DNA of 64,000 nucleotides, taken from Pseudomonas versuta (lineage in GTDB: Bacteria > Pseudomonadota > Gammaproteobacteria > Pseudomonadales > Pseudomonadaceae). The stretch lies in assembly GCF_001294575.1 (NCBI RefSeq), contig NZ_CP012676.1:4314001-4378000 (forward strand), written 5' to 3'. The stretch's first letter is position 1; every line of letters begins with the position of its first letter. The translations under genes were made by a program, and so were the position numbers. Below the pieces are notes generated by a model. It saw only the letters and a program-made list of their open reading frames with translations. It was not told the DNA's origin and did no database searches. Positions 34,704 through 43,779 of the stretch are shown piece by piece.

Positions 34704-35153
34704 ATGGCCTACTGGTTGATGAAATCCGAGCCTGACGAGTTCTCGATCAAGGATTTACAGAAGATTGGCGAAGCGCGCTGGGACGGCGTACGCAACTATC
34801 AAGCTCGCAACTTTATACGGGCCATGGCCGCAGGCGACGAGTTCTTCTTTTACCACTCCAGTTGCCCCGAGCCAGGCATTGCCGGTATTGGCCGAATTGT
34901 TCAGGCCGCCTATCCCGATCCGACCGCCCTCGACCCCGAAAGCCACTATTTCGACCCCAAAGCCAATGCCGAGAAAAACCCGTGGAGCGCATTGCAGGTG
35001 GCCCATGTGCAAACGTTCCCCAAGGTCATCAAGCTCGACTACCTGAAGCAACAAAGCGCACTGGCCGAAATGCCGCTGGTACAAAAAGGCAGCCGCCTTT
35101 CAGTCATGCCCGTAACCGCCGAGCAATGGGCAGTAGTGATGGGCTTGCTTTAG
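34704..35153 (+). CDS. EVE domain protein
   Basis: The 149-residue protein is a full EVE domain of the PUA-like fold: 'YWLMKSEPDEFSIKDLQ', 'WDGVRNYQARNFIRAMAAGDEFFFYHSS', 'PGIAGIGRIVQAAYPD'. EVE domains bind modified bases in DNA or RNA; the stand-alone bacterial form has no settled role. The ATG at 34704 is chosen because GGAG lies at 34692. The gene stands alone, downstream of the divergent 49-residue gene. Confidence 0.93.
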   Translation: MAYWLMKSEPDEFSIKDLQKIGEARWDGVRNYQARNFIRAMAAGDEFFFYHSSCPEPGIAGIGRIVQAAYPDPTALDPESHYFDPKANAEKNPWSALQVAHVQTFPKVIKLDYLKQQSALAEMPLVQKGSRLSVMPVTAEQWAVVMGLL

Positions 35154-35334
35154 TGGGCGCTGGCTTGCCAGTGACAGCAACAGCGAGACTAATCACGGCT
35201 CCTGCATCGAATCCACCCCTGCTCAGGCAACATCCTGTTTTAGCGTCTAGGCTCTCAACTTCCTTTGACTGGCATCAAGCCTTCCTGGCCTTGAAACATT
35301 CAAACTAGAGCGCTCTGTGACACAGGATGTCGGC

Positions 35335-36300
35335 ATGTCTAAGAATCATCGTATTTCCCATTATTTCGTTATTCCTTTGGCGATATTGCTGATCGCTGCA
35401 GGCGGATTCGGTTACTGGAAATCCCAGCACGACCGGCTCCCTGAAGGTATCAGCATGGGTAACGGTCGACTCGAATCCACAGAAGTGCAGATCGCCGCCA
35501 AAATTCCGGGCCGCCTGGCCGAGGTCTTGGTCGACGAAGGTGATCATGTGACCAAAGGCCAATTGCTGGCCCGCATGGACACTCGAACCCTTGAAGCCAC
35601 TCGCGCGCAGGCAGAAGCCGAAGTGCAGCGCGCCCGTGAGGCCCTGGCTGCCAACGAAGCCAACGTGCAATTGCGCCAAAGCGAAAAGCTGCTGGCCAGC
35701 CAGGAACTCAAACGTTTTCGCCAACTGTCCGAACGCGGTTTTGCCAGCGCCCAGTTGCTCGATCAGCAACAGGCAAAATTCAATACCAGCAACTCGGCCG
35801 TAGTCGCCGCACAGGCGCAAGTCGCCGCAGCCAAAGCGGCCATCGTTTCCAGCCAGGCGCAAGTCGCGCAACTCACCAGCGAAATAGAAGACAGCAGCCT
35901 GCGTGCACCCATCAATGGCGTGATCCAGTTGCGCCTGGCCGAGCCCGGCGAAGTGCTGGGCTCAGGTGGGCGGGTCTTTATGATGATCGACCCGAGCGAT
36001 CAGTACATGAACCTGTACTTGCCCGCCTCAGTGGTCGGCAAGCTGGCGGTTGGCGCTGATGCCCGCGTAGTACTCGATGCCCTGCCCGATCAGCCATTGC
36101 CGGCAAAAATCTCCTTCGTCGCCGCCAAGTCCCAGTTCACCCCTAAAGAAGTCGAAACCCGTGACGAGCGGCAAAAACTGGTATTCCGCGTCAAGCTGCG
36201 CCTGACCGATCCCGCCGCCGTGCCTCAAGCAAAACCGGGCATGCCGGGAGCCGGTTATGTACGGACCAGCGACGTGGACTGGCCGGCTAACCTGCAATGA
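35335..36300 (+). CDS. HlyD-family membrane fusion protein (YbhG-like)
   Basis: The 321-residue periplasmic adaptor has an N-terminal membrane anchor ('YFVIPLAILLIAAGGFGYW', about residues 9-27), a biotinyl-lipoyl half ('VQIAAKIPGRLAEVLVDEGDHVTKGQLLARMD'), a long coiled-coil hairpin (85-190) and a beta-barrel domain. It joins the ABC exporter encoded next to an outer-membrane channel. Its stop overlaps the ABC gene start (ATGA). Substrate is unknown; E. coli YbhGFSR exports several drugs. Confidence 0.93.
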   Translation: MSKNHRISHYFVIPLAILLIAAGGFGYWKSQHDRLPEGISMGNGRLESTEVQIAAKIPGRLAEVLVDEGDHVTKGQLLARMDTRTLEATRAQAEAEVQRAREALAANEANVQLRQSEKLLASQELKRFRQLSERGFASAQLLDQQQAKFNTSNSAVVAAQAQVAAAKAAIVSSQAQVAQLTSEIEDSSLRAPINGVIQLRLAEPGEVLGSGGRVFMMIDPSDQYMNLYLPASVVGKLAVGADARVVLDALPDQPLPAKISFVAAKSQFTPKEVETRDERQKLVFRVKLRLTDPAAVPQAKPGMPGAGYVRTSDVDWPANLQ

Positions 36301-39029
36301 GCGATCTGGCGATCAATGCCAGTGGCATCAGCCACAGATACGGCAAACAACAAGCGCTGCTCGACATTGCCTTCAGCCTGCCAAAGGGCACGCGCTGCGG
36401 GCTGATTGGCCCGGACGGTGCGGGCAAATCGAGCTTGCTGGGCCTGATTGCCGGGGTCAAAAAACTTCAGCAAGGCTCACTTGAGGTGCTCGGCGGCCCG
36501 ATCGACGACCGCCGCCATCGCAACACTCTTTATCCGTTGATTGCCTTTATGCCCCAAGGCCTGGGCGGCAATCTTTACCCCGAATTGTCCATCAGCGAAA
36601 ACATCCGTTTTTTTGGCACTCTGTTTGGACTGTCCAGTGATGATTGCGAGCAACGTATGGCGCAGTTACTCAAGGCCACCGATCTGGAGCGCTTTGCCGA
36701 ACGGCCCGCAGGTAAACTTTCGGGCGGGATGAAACAAAAGCTGGGGCTCTGTTGCGCCCTGATCCACGAGCCCGACTTGCTGATCCTTGACGAACCCACC
36801 ACCGGGGTCGACCCGCTGTCACGGCGGCGTTTCTGGGAGCTGGTGGATGACGTACGCAGTCAACGCCCACAACTCACATTGCTGGTCGCTACGGCCTACA
36901 TGGAAGAGGCAGAGCAGTTTGAACATTGCCTGATGCTGGATCGGGGCAAATTGATCGCCGCCGGATTGAGCCGGGAACTGGCCGCCGTCACCACCACCGG
37001 CAAGCTGGATGAAGCCTTTACCCACTATCAGGGCGACAGCGGTCACAACAACGCACCGCTGGTGATTCCGCCACGCACCAGTGACAACAGCGACATCGCC
37101 ATTGAAGCCCACGACCTGACCCTCAAATTCGGCGACTTCACGGCGGTCAACAAGGTCAGCTTTGCCATTGGCCGAGGCGAGATTTTCGGCTTTCTGGGCT
37201 CAAACGGCTGCGGCAAAACCACCACCATGAAAGTGCTGACCGGGCTGATGCCAGCCACCGAAGGCAGTGCCAAACTGCTGGGTAATCCGGTCAACGCCAA
37301 AGACCTGGCCACCCGCAAGCGCGTAGGGTTCATGTCGCAAAGCTTCTCGCTGTATGGCGAGTTGAGCGTACGACAAAACCTGGTATTGCATGCCCAACTG
37401 TTCGACTTGCCCAAGGATCAAAGCCAGGCCCGGATCGAGGAACTGATCCAGCGTTTCGATCTGGCAGAGGTTGCCGACCAGCAATCCGGCGAACTGCCTC
37501 TGGGCCTGCGTCAGCGTTTGTCTCTGGCAGTGGCGGTCCTGCATCGCCCCGAAGTGCTGATCCTCGATGAGCCCACCTCAGGCGTCGACCCGGCTGCGCG
37601 TGATGACTTCTGGCGCCTGCTGATCGAACTGTCGCGCGAGCAGGGGGTGACGATCTTTCTGTCCACCCACTTTATGAACGAGGCGCAACGCTGCGACCGC
37701 ATCTCGCTGATGCACGCGGGCAAGGTTCTGGCCTGCGACACGCCGGATGCGCTGCAAAAACAATTTCGCGGCGACACCCTGGAAGCGGCATTTGTCACCT
37801 GCCTGGAAGAAGCGCAAAACGATCCGGCCGCCAACGCCCCAGCCGATGCACAACCCGCACCGGTGGCTGCCGTGAATGCGCCACCGCCACCAAGCAAAAC
37901 CGGCTTCAGCCTGTCCCGGCTGATTGCCGTCGCCAGCCGCGAATCAAAAGAGTTATTGCGCGACAAGGTGCGCATGGCGTTCGCTTTGCTGGGTGCAGTA
38001 TTCATGATGGTCATTTTTGGCTACGGCATTTCGCTGGACGTGGAAAACCTCGCCTTCGCCGTGTACGACCAGGATCAAAGCCCGCAGAGCCGCGCCTACC
38101 TTGAAGCCTTTCGCAGCTCACGCTATTTCGAAGAACACGCGCCCATCCAGAGCGCTGACGAATTGCATAAACGCCTGCAGCGTTCCGAAATCAAAATTGC
38201 CCTGGAAATCCCCCCGGGCTTCGGCCGTGACCTTTACGCCGGACGTCAGCCCACCGTTGCCGCGTGGCTCGACGGCGGCATGCCGTTCCGGGCCGAAACC
38301 AGTCGCAATTACGTTGACGCGGTGCATTCAGCCAACATTGAGCAACTGGCCGCACTGAGCAGCCTGGCGCAAAACAAGCAGGGGGCTGCCAAGCTGGAAA
38401 CCCGGTTTCGCTACAACCAGGACGTGATCAGTGTGAATGCCATCGGCCCCGGCGTGATGGCGCTGATTCTCGCGTTTATTCCGGCAATGCTCACCGCACT
38501 GGGTATCGTGCGGGAAAAAGAACTGGGCTCGATCACCAACTTTTACGCCACGCCGCTGACCCGGCTGGAATTTCTGCTGGGCAAACAGGCTCCGTACCTG
38601 GCCGTAAGCCTGGTCAACCTGGCGTTGCTGGTGGCGATGAACCGCTGGCTGTTCGGCGTACCGTTTAAAGGCAGCGGCCTTACGCTGGCATTGGGCGGGC
38701 TTTTGTATGTACTGGCCACCACCAGCATGGGGCTGCTGATTTCCGCATTCACCCGCACCCAGATTGCCGCGATCCTGGGCACCATGATCATCACCAGCCT
38801 GCCGACCATTCAGTTCTCGGGGCTGATCGTGCCGCGCTCCTCGCTTGACGGTTCCGCGGCGCTGATGGGCATGCTGTTCCCGGCCGGGCACTTTCTCGAT
38901 ATCGCCGTGGGCACCTTCACCAAAGCACTGGACCTGCGCCAACTGTGGCCGCAATGCCTGGCACTGCTGGGGTTCTTTGTCGCGTTCACCGGGCTGAGTT
39001 TGATCATGCTCAAGAAGCAGGAGGTTTGA
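36297..39029 (+). CDS. ABC exporter: two ATPase domains fused to a permease (YbhF-YbhS type)
   Basis: The 910-residue protein has NBD1 (about 5-225; Walker A 'GPDGAGKSS', signature 'LSGGMKQKLGL', Walker B 'LLILDEPTTG') and NBD2 (about 265-490; Walker A 'GSNGCGKTT', Walker B 'VLILDEPTSG'). A proline-rich linker (510-535) and an ABC-2 membrane domain (540-910) with a large periplasmic loop follow. The NBD2 signature is degenerate ('LPLGLRQRL' instead of LSGGQ), as in RbbA/YhiH relatives. It overlaps its neighbours on both sides. Confidence 0.93.
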   Translation: MSDLAINASGISHRYGKQQALLDIAFSLPKGTRCGLIGPDGAGKSSLLGLIAGVKKLQQGSLEVLGGPIDDRRHRNTLYPLIAFMPQGLGGNLYPELSISENIRFFGTLFGLSSDDCEQRMAQLLKATDLERFAERPAGKLSGGMKQKLGLCCALIHEPDLLILDEPTTGVDPLSRRRFWELVDDVRSQRPQLTLLVATAYMEEAEQFEHCLMLDRGKLIAAGLSRELAAVTTTGKLDEAFTHYQGDSGHNNAPLVIPPRTSDNSDIAIEAHDLTLKFGDFTAVNKVSFAIGRGEIFGFLGSNGCGKTTTMKVLTGLMPATEGSAKLLGNPVNAKDLATRKRVGFMSQSFSLYGELSVRQNLVLHAQLFDLPKDQSQARIEELIQRFDLAEVADQQSGELPLGLRQRLSLAVAVLHRPEVLILDEPTSGVDPAARDDFWRLLIELSREQGVTIFLSTHFMNEAQRCDRISLMHAGKVLACDTPDALQKQFRGDTLEAAFVTCLEEAQNDPAANAPADAQPAPVAAVNAPPPPSKTGFSLSRLIAVASRESKELLRDKVRMAFALLGAVFMMVIFGYGISLDVENLAFAVYDQDQSPQSRAYLEAFRSSRYFEEHAPIQSADELHKRLQRSEIKIALEIPPGFGRDLYAGRQPTVAAWLDGGMPFRAETSRNYVDAVHSANIEQLAALSSLAQNKQGAAKLETRFRYNQDVISVNAIGPGVMALILAFIPAMLTALGIVREKELGSITNFYATPLTRLEFLLGKQAPYLAVSLVNLALLVAMNRWLFGVPFKGSGLTLALGGLLYVLATTSMGLLISAFTRTQIAAILGTMIITSLPTIQFSGLIVPRSSLDGSAALMGMLFPAGHFLDIAVGTFTKALDLRQLWPQCLALLGFFVAFTGLSLIMLKKQEV

Positions 39030-40147
39030 TGCACAAGCTCTCGCACATCCTGCGCCTGGGTCTTAAAGAACTCACCAGCCTGCGGCACGACAGTGTCTTG
39101 CTGCTGTTTTTGCTCTATGCCTTTAGCGTGGCGATTTATATGCCGGCAGCGGGTTCGATCATCGGCGTGCATAACGCCAGCGTGGCCATCGTCGATGAAG
39201 ACCACAGCCAGTTATCGCGCAAACTGGGCGAGTCGCTGTTACCGCCAGAATTCCAGGCGCCGCAAGACTTGCCTTACGACCAGCTGGACCAGTCGATGGA
39301 CAGCGGCCGCTACACCTTTGTGATCAACATTCCGGCCAACTTTCAGGCCGACTTGCTGGCCGGACGCGAACCGGGCGTGCAGGTCAACGTTGATGCCACG
39401 GCCATGAGCCAGGCATTTATGGGCGCGGGGTATATCGGCCGGATCTTCCAGCGCGAACTGCTCAACTACACCGGACAGGCCGCGGCCGCGGCGAATACGC
39501 CGGCGCTGCTCAGCAGCCGCGCGTTGTTCAACCCCAACCTGGAGGGCGGCTGGTTCCTGGCCGTGATCCAGATCGTCAATAACATCACCATTCTGGCGAT
39601 TGTCCTGACCGGCACTGCGCTGTTGCGCGAGCGTGAACACGGCACCCTCGACCACTTGCTGGTCCTGCCCCTGACCGCGCTGGAAATCATGCTCGCAAAA
39701 ATCTGGAGCAACATGCTGGTGGTGGTGCTGTGCACCTGGGTATCGCTGGAAGTGGTGGTGAAATGGGCCCTGGGTGTACCGCTGGCGGGCTCGTTGATCC
39801 TGTTTTTATTCGTGACGGCACTTTACCTGTTTGCCAGTACCGCACTGGGCATCTTCCTCGCGACACTGGCCCGCTCAACGCCGCAGTTCGGCTTGCTGGC
39901 GATCCCGGTGATTATCCCGATGCTCCTGCTGTCGGGCGGCAGCACCCCGCTGGACAGCATGCCCGAGTGGCTGCAATGGGTGATGCAGTGCTCGCCATCG
40001 ACTCACTTCGTGAGCCTCAGTGCCGCGATATTGTTCCGTGATGCCGGCGTCGAGGTGGTGTGGCCGGACTTGCTGGCACTGACCGCCATTGGCCTGGTGT
40101 TCTTCGCCATTGCGCTGGCACGGTTCCGCAAGAGCCTGGCGTCATAG
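39029..40147 (+). CDS. ABC-2 type permease (YbhR-like)
   Basis: The 372-residue membrane protein has one N-terminal helix, a periplasmic domain (about 45-180), and five helices in the C-terminal half ('NNITILAIVLTGTALLREREHGTLDHLLVLPLT', 'LAIPVIIPMLLLSGGSTPLDSMP'), the standard ABC-2 exporter layout. The ATG at 39029 overlaps the stop of the fused ABC protein by one base. It should pair with that protein's membrane domain as a heterodimer. Confidence 0.93.
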   Translation: MHKLSHILRLGLKELTSLRHDSVLLLFLLYAFSVAIYMPAAGSIIGVHNASVAIVDEDHSQLSRKLGESLLPPEFQAPQDLPYDQLDQSMDSGRYTFVINIPANFQADLLAGREPGVQVNVDATAMSQAFMGAGYIGRIFQRELLNYTGQAAAAANTPALLSSRALFNPNLEGGWFLAVIQIVNNITILAIVLTGTALLREREHGTLDHLLVLPLTALEIMLAKIWSNMLVVVLCTWVSLEVVVKWALGVPLAGSLILFLFVTALYLFASTALGIFLATLARSTPQFGLLAIPVIIPMLLLSGGSTPLDSMPEWLQWVMQCSPSTHFVSLSAAILFRDAGVEVVWPDLLALTAIGLVFFAIALARFRKSLAS

Positions 40148-40205
40148 TTTTACCACACGCCATGCGCAAGCCCGCGGCACCGGGCTTGCAGTCATCATTG
40201 CAGGC

Positions 40206-40610
40206 TTACTGAACAATCAAATTATTGAACAGCAAATCATCGATCATCGGCTTGCCGGTCTCGTCGGTCATCACCTGCCGGATTTGCTTCAAGGCCTCCT
40301 GGCGCAGCTTCTCCTTGGCTTCAACGCTGCCCAGACTTTCGCTGGTCTGCTGGGTAAACAAACCCACCAACTGATTACGAATCAACGGGTCATTGGCTTT
40401 CACCGCCTTGGCCGCCTCGGCTCCAGACACGCGCAACGAAATGTCCGCCTTGTAGACCTTGAGTTTCGAACTGCCATCGAGCCCGTAGTTACCCACAAAC
40501 GGCGGGCTCAACGTGATGTAACTGACCTTGGCAGCGCCCTCTTCCGCTTCTTCTGCAACCGCCACCATCGGCAAGGACAGGGCCACCATCAATACGATCC
40601 ACGCTTTCAC
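40206..40610 (-). CDS. FliL-like flagellar basal body-associated family protein
   Basis: The 134-residue protein has a cleavable-looking N-terminus ('MKAWIVLMVALSLPMVAVAEE', cleavage near 19) followed by a FliL-type domain ('YITLSPPFVGNYG', 'KVYKADISLRVSG', 'IRNQLVGLFTQQTSESLGSVEAKEKLRQEALKQIRQVM'). True FliL keeps a membrane helix and sits in a flagellar operon; this copy appears secreted and is far from flagellar genes. It is a paralogue of uncertain function, convergent with the ABC exporter operon. Confidence 0.82.
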   Translation of the reverse strand: MKAWIVLMVALSLPMVAVAEEAEEGAAKVSYITLSPPFVGNYGLDGSSKLKVYKADISLRVSGAEAAKAVKANDPLIRNQLVGLFTQQTSESLGSVEAKEKLRQEALKQIRQVMTDETGKPMIDDLLFNNLIVQ

Positions 40611-40975
40611 AATTCGCTCCTTTGTACGGGTTGGGGCAAACAGTCAGGGCTGCTTACACATCTATTTCTGGTTATCGGCCATTAACTGCAAAGCCGTAGG
40701 GCTCCGATCCTGTTGTGTGACAGCTCTGATTAAACGGAAAGACCCTGCCCCTTAAATCTTTGTGCACAGCCTGTTTCTCCATGCCTGTGGATAGTTTTGC
40801 CCGGTTTTGACGGCCATAGGGGTTGTGGATGGTTTTGTCCCAGAGCGAAAGGTTCACAAAGGAAAACGCCCTGTGGGATTTTTCCTGGGACAGCCCATGG
40901 TAATGCCTGTCATTTTCAGTAACGAAAATGTAACGTTCGAGCTCGCTTATATAACAAGAAATTTGGAGCTCTTGA
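40611..40975. other. Intergenic region with glpT promoter and DnaA-box-like sites
   Basis: The 365 bases between the divergent FliL-like gene and glpT hold three near-DnaA boxes (TTGTGCACA at 40760, TGTGGATAG at 40786, TGTGGATGG at 40824), a palindrome at 40911-40930 and a TATATAAC -10-like motif at 40948-40955. No coding frame is convincing. Confidence 0.5.
40911..40930. promoter_or_regulatory. Candidate GlpR operator in glpT promoter
   Basis: CATTTTCAGTAACGAAAATG is a perfect 7-base inverted repeat with a six-base spacer, ending 17 bases before a -10-like TATATA, so it would cover the -35 position. GlpR represses glp genes in pseudomonads; assignment here rests on position. Confidence 0.45.
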
Positions 40976-42325
40976 ATGTTTGCTTTTTTCCGACCTGCCG
41001 CACACCAGGCTCCCCTGCCTGAAGAAAAAATAGACAGTACTTATCGACGTCTGCGCTGGCAGATTTTCGCAGGTATTTTCTTTGGCTACGCGGGCTATTA
41101 CCTGCTGCGTAAAAACTTCTCACTGGCCATGCCGTACTTGATTGACGAGGGTTACACCCGGGGTCAACTGGGCCTGGCCATGTCCGCAATTGCCATCGCT
41201 TATGGTTTGTCCAAGTTCCTCATGGGGCTGGTATCCGACCGCTCCAACCCGCGCTTTTTCCTGCCCTTCGGCTTGCTGATTTCAGCGGGCGTAATGTTCA
41301 TTTTCGGTTTCGCACCCTGGGCCACCTCCAGCGTCACCATGATGTTCATTTTGCTGTTTATCAACGGCTGGGCGCAGGGCATGGGCTGGCCGCCAAGTGG
41401 TCGGACCATGGTTCACTGGTGGTCGCAGAAAGAGCGCGGCGGCGTAGTGTCAGTCTGGAACGTGGCACACAACGTCGGCGGCGGCTTGATCGGGCCGCTG
41501 TTTTTGCTGGGCATGGCCTGGTTCAACGATTGGCACGCGGCATTCTATGTACCGGCTACCGTTGCCCTGCTGGTCGCGCTGTTTGCCTTTGTCACCATGC
41601 GCGACACCCCGCAGTCGGTAGGTTTGCCACCGATCGAGCAGTACAAGAATGATTACCCGGCCGGTTACGACTCCAGCCACGAAGACGAATTCAGCGCCAA
41701 AGAAATCTTCGTCAAATACGTGCTGCGCAACAAAATGCTCTGGTATATCGCCCTGGCCAACGTGTTCGTTTATCTGCTGCGCTACGGCGTACTGGACTGG
41801 GCCCCGACTTATCTCAAGGAAGCCAAGCACTTCACGGTGGACACCACTTCGTGGGCGTACTTCTTTTATGAGTGGGCAGGTATCCCGGGCACGCTGCTGT
41901 GCGGCTGGATGTCAGACAAGATCTTCCGCGGCAATCGCGGCCTGACCGGGATCGTGTTCATGTCGCTGGTAACGGTCGCCACATTGGTTTACTGGCTCAA
42001 CCCGCCGGGCAACCCGACCATCGACATGATCGCGCTGTTCTCCATCGGCTTCCTGATTTACGGGCCTGTGATGCTGATCGGCTTGCAAGCCCTGGAACTC
42101 GCGCCGAAGAAAGCGGCCGGCACCGCCGCTGGCTTTACCGGGTTGTTCGGTTACCTCGGCGGCTCGGTCGCAGCCAGTGCAGCCATGGGCTATCTGGTAG
42201 ACCACTTCGGTTGGGATGGCGGCTTTGTGCTGCTGATCAGCGCCTGCCTACTGGCAATTGCGTTCATGGTCCCGACGCTGTGGCATAAAAATGTAGCCAG
42301 TGCAGAGCGTGCGGTTAAGGCCTAA
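40976..42325 (+). CDS. glpT: Glycerol-3-phosphate:phosphate antiporter GlpT
   Basis: The 449-residue major-facilitator protein imports sn-glycerol-3-phosphate in exchange for phosphate and is also the entry route for fosfomycin. It has 12 predicted helices and the organophosphate:Pi antiporter signature region '[26 protein letters not shown]' near residues 123-148. '[15 protein letters not shown]' near 40 carries an essential Arg. RBS TTGGAG lies upstream of ATG 40976. The last codons and stop are inside a 7-base tandem repeat. Confidence 0.95.
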   Translation: MFAFFRPAAHQAPLPEEKIDSTYRRLRWQIFAGIFFGYAGYYLLRKNFSLAMPYLIDEGYTRGQLGLAMSAIAIAYGLSKFLMGLVSDRSNPRFFLPFGLLISAGVMFIFGFAPWATSSVTMMFILLFINGWAQGMGWPPSGRTMVHWWSQKERGGVVSVWNVAHNVGGGLIGPLFLLGMAWFNDWHAAFYVPATVALLVALFAFVTMRDTPQSVGLPPIEQYKNDYPAGYDSSHEDEFSAKEIFVKYVLRNKMLWYIALANVFVYLLRYGVLDWAPTYLKEAKHFTVDTTSWAYFFYEWAGIPGTLLCGWMSDKIFRGNRGLTGIVFMSLVTVATLVYWLNPPGNPTIDMIALFSIGFLIYGPVMLIGLQALELAPKKAAGTAAGFTGLFGYLGGSVAASAAMGYLVDHFGWDGGFVLLISACLLAIAFMVPTLWHKNVASAERAVKA

Positions 42326-42344
42326 GGCCTAAGGCCTAAGGCTT
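42317..42344. repeat. Tandem repeat of AAGGCCT spanning two stop codons
   Basis: Four head-to-tail copies of a 7-base unit (the last imperfect) cover the glpT stop (42323-42325) and the stop of the convergent ChaC-like gene (42336-42338). Confidence 0.85.
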
Positions 42345-42983
42345 GAACGACATGCAGCGCCTGAGCCGTGCCTCCAGATTCAGATCTGGCATGGCGTGAC
42401 TACGCAGGGCGCTTACGGTCTGCTCGACATAATCGCGAGTAGTACCGTAGCGCCCGTTAGCGTTGGCCAGTACCTGGCTGAGTACACCGTCTGACAGATT
42501 GCCCGCATAGCTGGGCAGGTGTCGCTCCAGCACAAACCCCAATGCCTGCACCTGACTGCCATCTTCCAGCCGGCAGGTGAGCCAGTGCGGCCGATAAGAC
42601 GGCACCGGCATTTCACGCAGCCACAGGGCGTAGAGCGAAGCGTCGAGGTTGTCTTCAGGCAGGCGATAAGCAAAGCCACTGCACGAGCCGCCCCGGTCCA
42701 GACCAAAGACCAGCCCCGGCCATTGCGGCGTGCCGCGATGTTCGTGGGACCACAGATACAGCCCGCGATGATAGCCATGCACCCGCCCGCGCTTGCGCTC
42801 GACCGCCGAACACTCGGGGCGCCAGATCAGTGAGCCATAGGCGAATAACCAGACGGGGCCGCCTTGATGGCAGGCCATGGTGGCTTGCAAGGATTGCTGA
42901 AGTTGTTCTGGGGTCAACGCCGCCCCAAAATCGAGTCGCGGAGGGTAATCCGGGGTTAAACACACAGATTCAATAACAGTCAT
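42336..42983 (-). CDS. Gamma-glutamylcyclotransferase, ChaC-like
   Basis: The 215-residue protein has the family's substrate-binding motif 'WLFAYGSLIWRPE' (about residues 45-57) and 'GTPQWPGLVFGLDRGGSCSGFAYRL', matching ChaC enzymes that cleave glutathione to 5-oxoproline and Cys-Gly. The conserved catalytic Glu would be in the 'REMPV' or preceding region. It is convergent with glpT, with its stop inside the shared tandem repeat. Confidence 0.9.
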   Translation of the reverse strand: MTVIESVCLTPDYPPRLDFGAALTPEQLQQSLQATMACHQGGPVWLFAYGSLIWRPECSAVERKRGRVHGYHRGLYLWSHEHRGTPQWPGLVFGLDRGGSCSGFAYRLPEDNLDASLYALWLREMPVPSYRPHWLTCRLEDGSQVQALGFVLERHLPSYAGNLSDGVLSQVLANANGRYGTTRDYVEQTVSALRSHAMPDLNLEARLRRCMSFKP

Positions 42984-43201
42984 AACTAAGGCTTTTGGGT
43001 CCTGCTCGCATTACATGATGTAAACGAAAGTAACGACCTGAATGGTATAGCACTAAAAAGGAAATGACTTGCAGGTCCAGACCTATGGCAACCTGCAGAG
43101 ACCGGCCGCACTAATTGCACATGTGTAAGGCGCAGGTTCAGGTAACTCGCACGCCATATCTCTATAGTGTTGCGCCCAAACATAACGACAGAGGCCATAA
43201 C

Positions 43202-43681
43202 ATGAAGAAATCAGGAATCTGTTGCCTGTTTATGTTGGCTTACACCAGCTTTGCGCTGGCCCAGGATGACACTCAACAAAAAGACAAAGACTTTTGGTAC
43301 GTGCAAACCAGTGTCTTCACGAAACATTTCTCGCCAGACCCTGATCACAATAACAATCAGGATTTGATTGGCCTTGAATATAACGATGCATCCGGTTGGC
43401 TTGCGGGCGGAGCAACTTTTCGTAATTCATTTAGCCAGCGCTCTTATTACGCCTATGCCGGCAAACGCTTTGACAGTGAAAACTATCCGGTCTATTTGAA
43501 GCTGACCGGTGGCTTGCTGGAAGGCTATCACGGGCAATATCAAGACAAGATCCCGCTCAATCGCTTTGGCGTTGCCCCGGTGATTATCCCTTCGGTCGGG
43601 GCTTATTACGGACCCGTGGCAGCCGAGTTGGTATTGCTCGGTTTCAATGCCGCCATGATCACCGCCGGACTGCGGATCTAA
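43202..43681 (+). CDS. Small outer-membrane beta-barrel candidate (PagP-like)
   Basis: The 159-residue protein has a signal peptide ending 'TSFALA' (about 20), then 'FWYVQTSVFTKHFSPDPDHNNNQDLIGLEYN' and alternating aromatic strands to the end ('AAMITAGLRI'). Size, the early His and 'NNNQDLIGLEY' segment recall PagP-type lipid A acyltransferases and related small barrels; enzymatic activity is inference. Similar proteins are sometimes labelled 'sn-glycerol-3-phosphate transporter', probably only because glpT is nearby. The ATG at 43202 has AGAGG upstream. An IS lies 60 bases past the stop. Confidence 0.65.
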   Translation: MKKSGICCLFMLAYTSFALAQDDTQQKDKDFWYVQTSVFTKHFSPDPDHNNNQDLIGLEYNDASGWLAGGATFRNSFSQRSYYAYAGKRFDSENYPVYLKLTGGLLEGYHGQYQDKIPLNRFGVAPVIIPSVGAYYGPVAAELVLLGFNAAMITAGLRI

Positions 43682-43693
43682 GGCATACAAACC

Positions 43694-43741
43694 TATAGGA
43701 GCGAGCTTGCTCGCGAGCTCTTCAACGGCTCGCGAGCAAGC
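43694..43741. repeat. REP pair, left part, interrupted by the IS
   Basis: TATAGGAGCGAGCTTGCTCG begins a REP palindrome whose second arm, CTCGCGAGCAAGC, breaks off at the IS and resumes at 44984-44998. Joined, it is a normal REP pair. Confidence 0.9.
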
Positions 43742-43779
43742 TGAACTGGTCAAGCAATCCCGGACACCGTTTACGGTGC

